Of a DNA stretch of 6,613 nt, positions 6,483 through 6,613 are shown piece after piece. A model generated the notes under the pieces. That model was not told the origin of the DNA. It was given only the letters and a program-made list of their open reading frames with translations, and searched no databases. How positions within the stretch are numbered: position 1 is the stretch's first letter; every line of letters begins with the position of its first letter. The translations under genes were made by a program, and so were the position numbers. Origin of the DNA: Spirochaetaceae bacterium (GTDB taxonomy: Bacteria; Spirochaetota; Spirochaetia; Treponematales; Breznakiellaceae). The stretch lies in the NCBI GenBank assembly GCA_031278575.1, contig JAITKD010000149.1, forward strand, positions 1 to 6,613. Direction: 5' to 3'.

Positions 6483-6488
6483 CTCCTT
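6483..6488 (-). promoter_or_regulatory. Ribosome binding site supporting a GTG start for the binding protein
   Basis: AAGGAG (6488-6483) is a near-perfect Shine-Dalgarno sequence 6 nt before GTG at 6476. This spacing favours GTG over the in-frame ATG at 6467. Confidence 0.7.
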
Positions 6489-6613
6489 TTAATAACTATA
6501 ATCTTCATCTTCCCAATTTTCACCGGTATCAAAATCAATAAAATAGAGCCCGGCGCTATCCAGAAGATACCGGGCCTTGCGCTGGGCCAAAATATTTACC
6601 AGCCGGTTGGCGG
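6489..6613 (-). CDS. C-terminal end of a TRAP-associated TPR protein (TatT-like), partial
   Basis: The last 40 codons of a minus-strand gene lie at the right edge, ending in TAA at 6491-6489, and the rest is outside the window. The visible part contains VNILAQRKARYLLDSAGLYF, which resembles the end of TatT-family proteins, followed by an acidic tail (FDTGENWEDEDYSY). In T. pallidum the TPR lipoprotein TatT (Tp0956) is encoded just before the binding protein and permease of the same transporter and forms a trimer thought to bind TatP. The position here, 12 nt upstream of the binding-protein gene, is the same. Identity rests on this short match plus context; the lipobox and TPR repeats cannot be seen. 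Confidence 0.6.
   Translation of the reverse strand, partial: ANRLVNILAQRKARYLLDSAGLYFIDFDTGENWEDEDYSY

Overview
The window carries seven protein-coding genes or gene ends in three blocks. It looks like chromosomal DNA of a spirochete, most likely a free-living or gut Treponema relative. This is inferred mainly from the right-hand block, whose order (TatT-type TPR protein, solute-binding protein, fused small-plus-large membrane subunit) matches the TRAP operon known from Treponema pallidum. The species cannot be fixed from sequence alone. There is no sign of a mobile element, CRISPR array, tRNA or rRNA.

Left block (1-1380, minus strand): a CYTH-domain protein (CyaB/triphosphatase superfamily) is followed, after a 223-277 nt GC- and G-tract-rich gap, by a deoxycytidylate deaminase. 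The deaminase stop codon overlaps an ATG that opens another reading frame running off the left edge. The gap holds several perfect inverted repeats and a plausible promoter for the deaminase.

Middle block (1381-3562): an AT-rich divergent promoter region separates the CYTH gene from two plus-strand genes. The first encodes an exported protein with two LysM domains and a C-terminal M23/LytM-like domain that has no histidine, so it is probably a non-catalytic, NlpD-type wall protein. The second, 73 nt downstream, encodes a 344-aa group-2 sigma-70 factor. This order recalls the nlpD-rpoS pair of gammaproteobacteria and is the most interesting point in the window.

Right block (3559-6613, minus strand): the 3' end of a TatT-like gene, then a DctP-type solute-binding protein, then a fused DctQ-DctM permease, with gaps of 12 and 2 nt, so clearly one operon. 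The binding protein carries a Sec signal peptide rather than a lipobox and has glycine where most DctP proteins carry the carboxylate-binding arginine. The permease and the sigma factor gene converge, and their stop codons share the palindrome TTAA.

Taken together this looks like ordinary core metabolism, envelope and transport content with some unusual arrangements. No wholly new system is evident.
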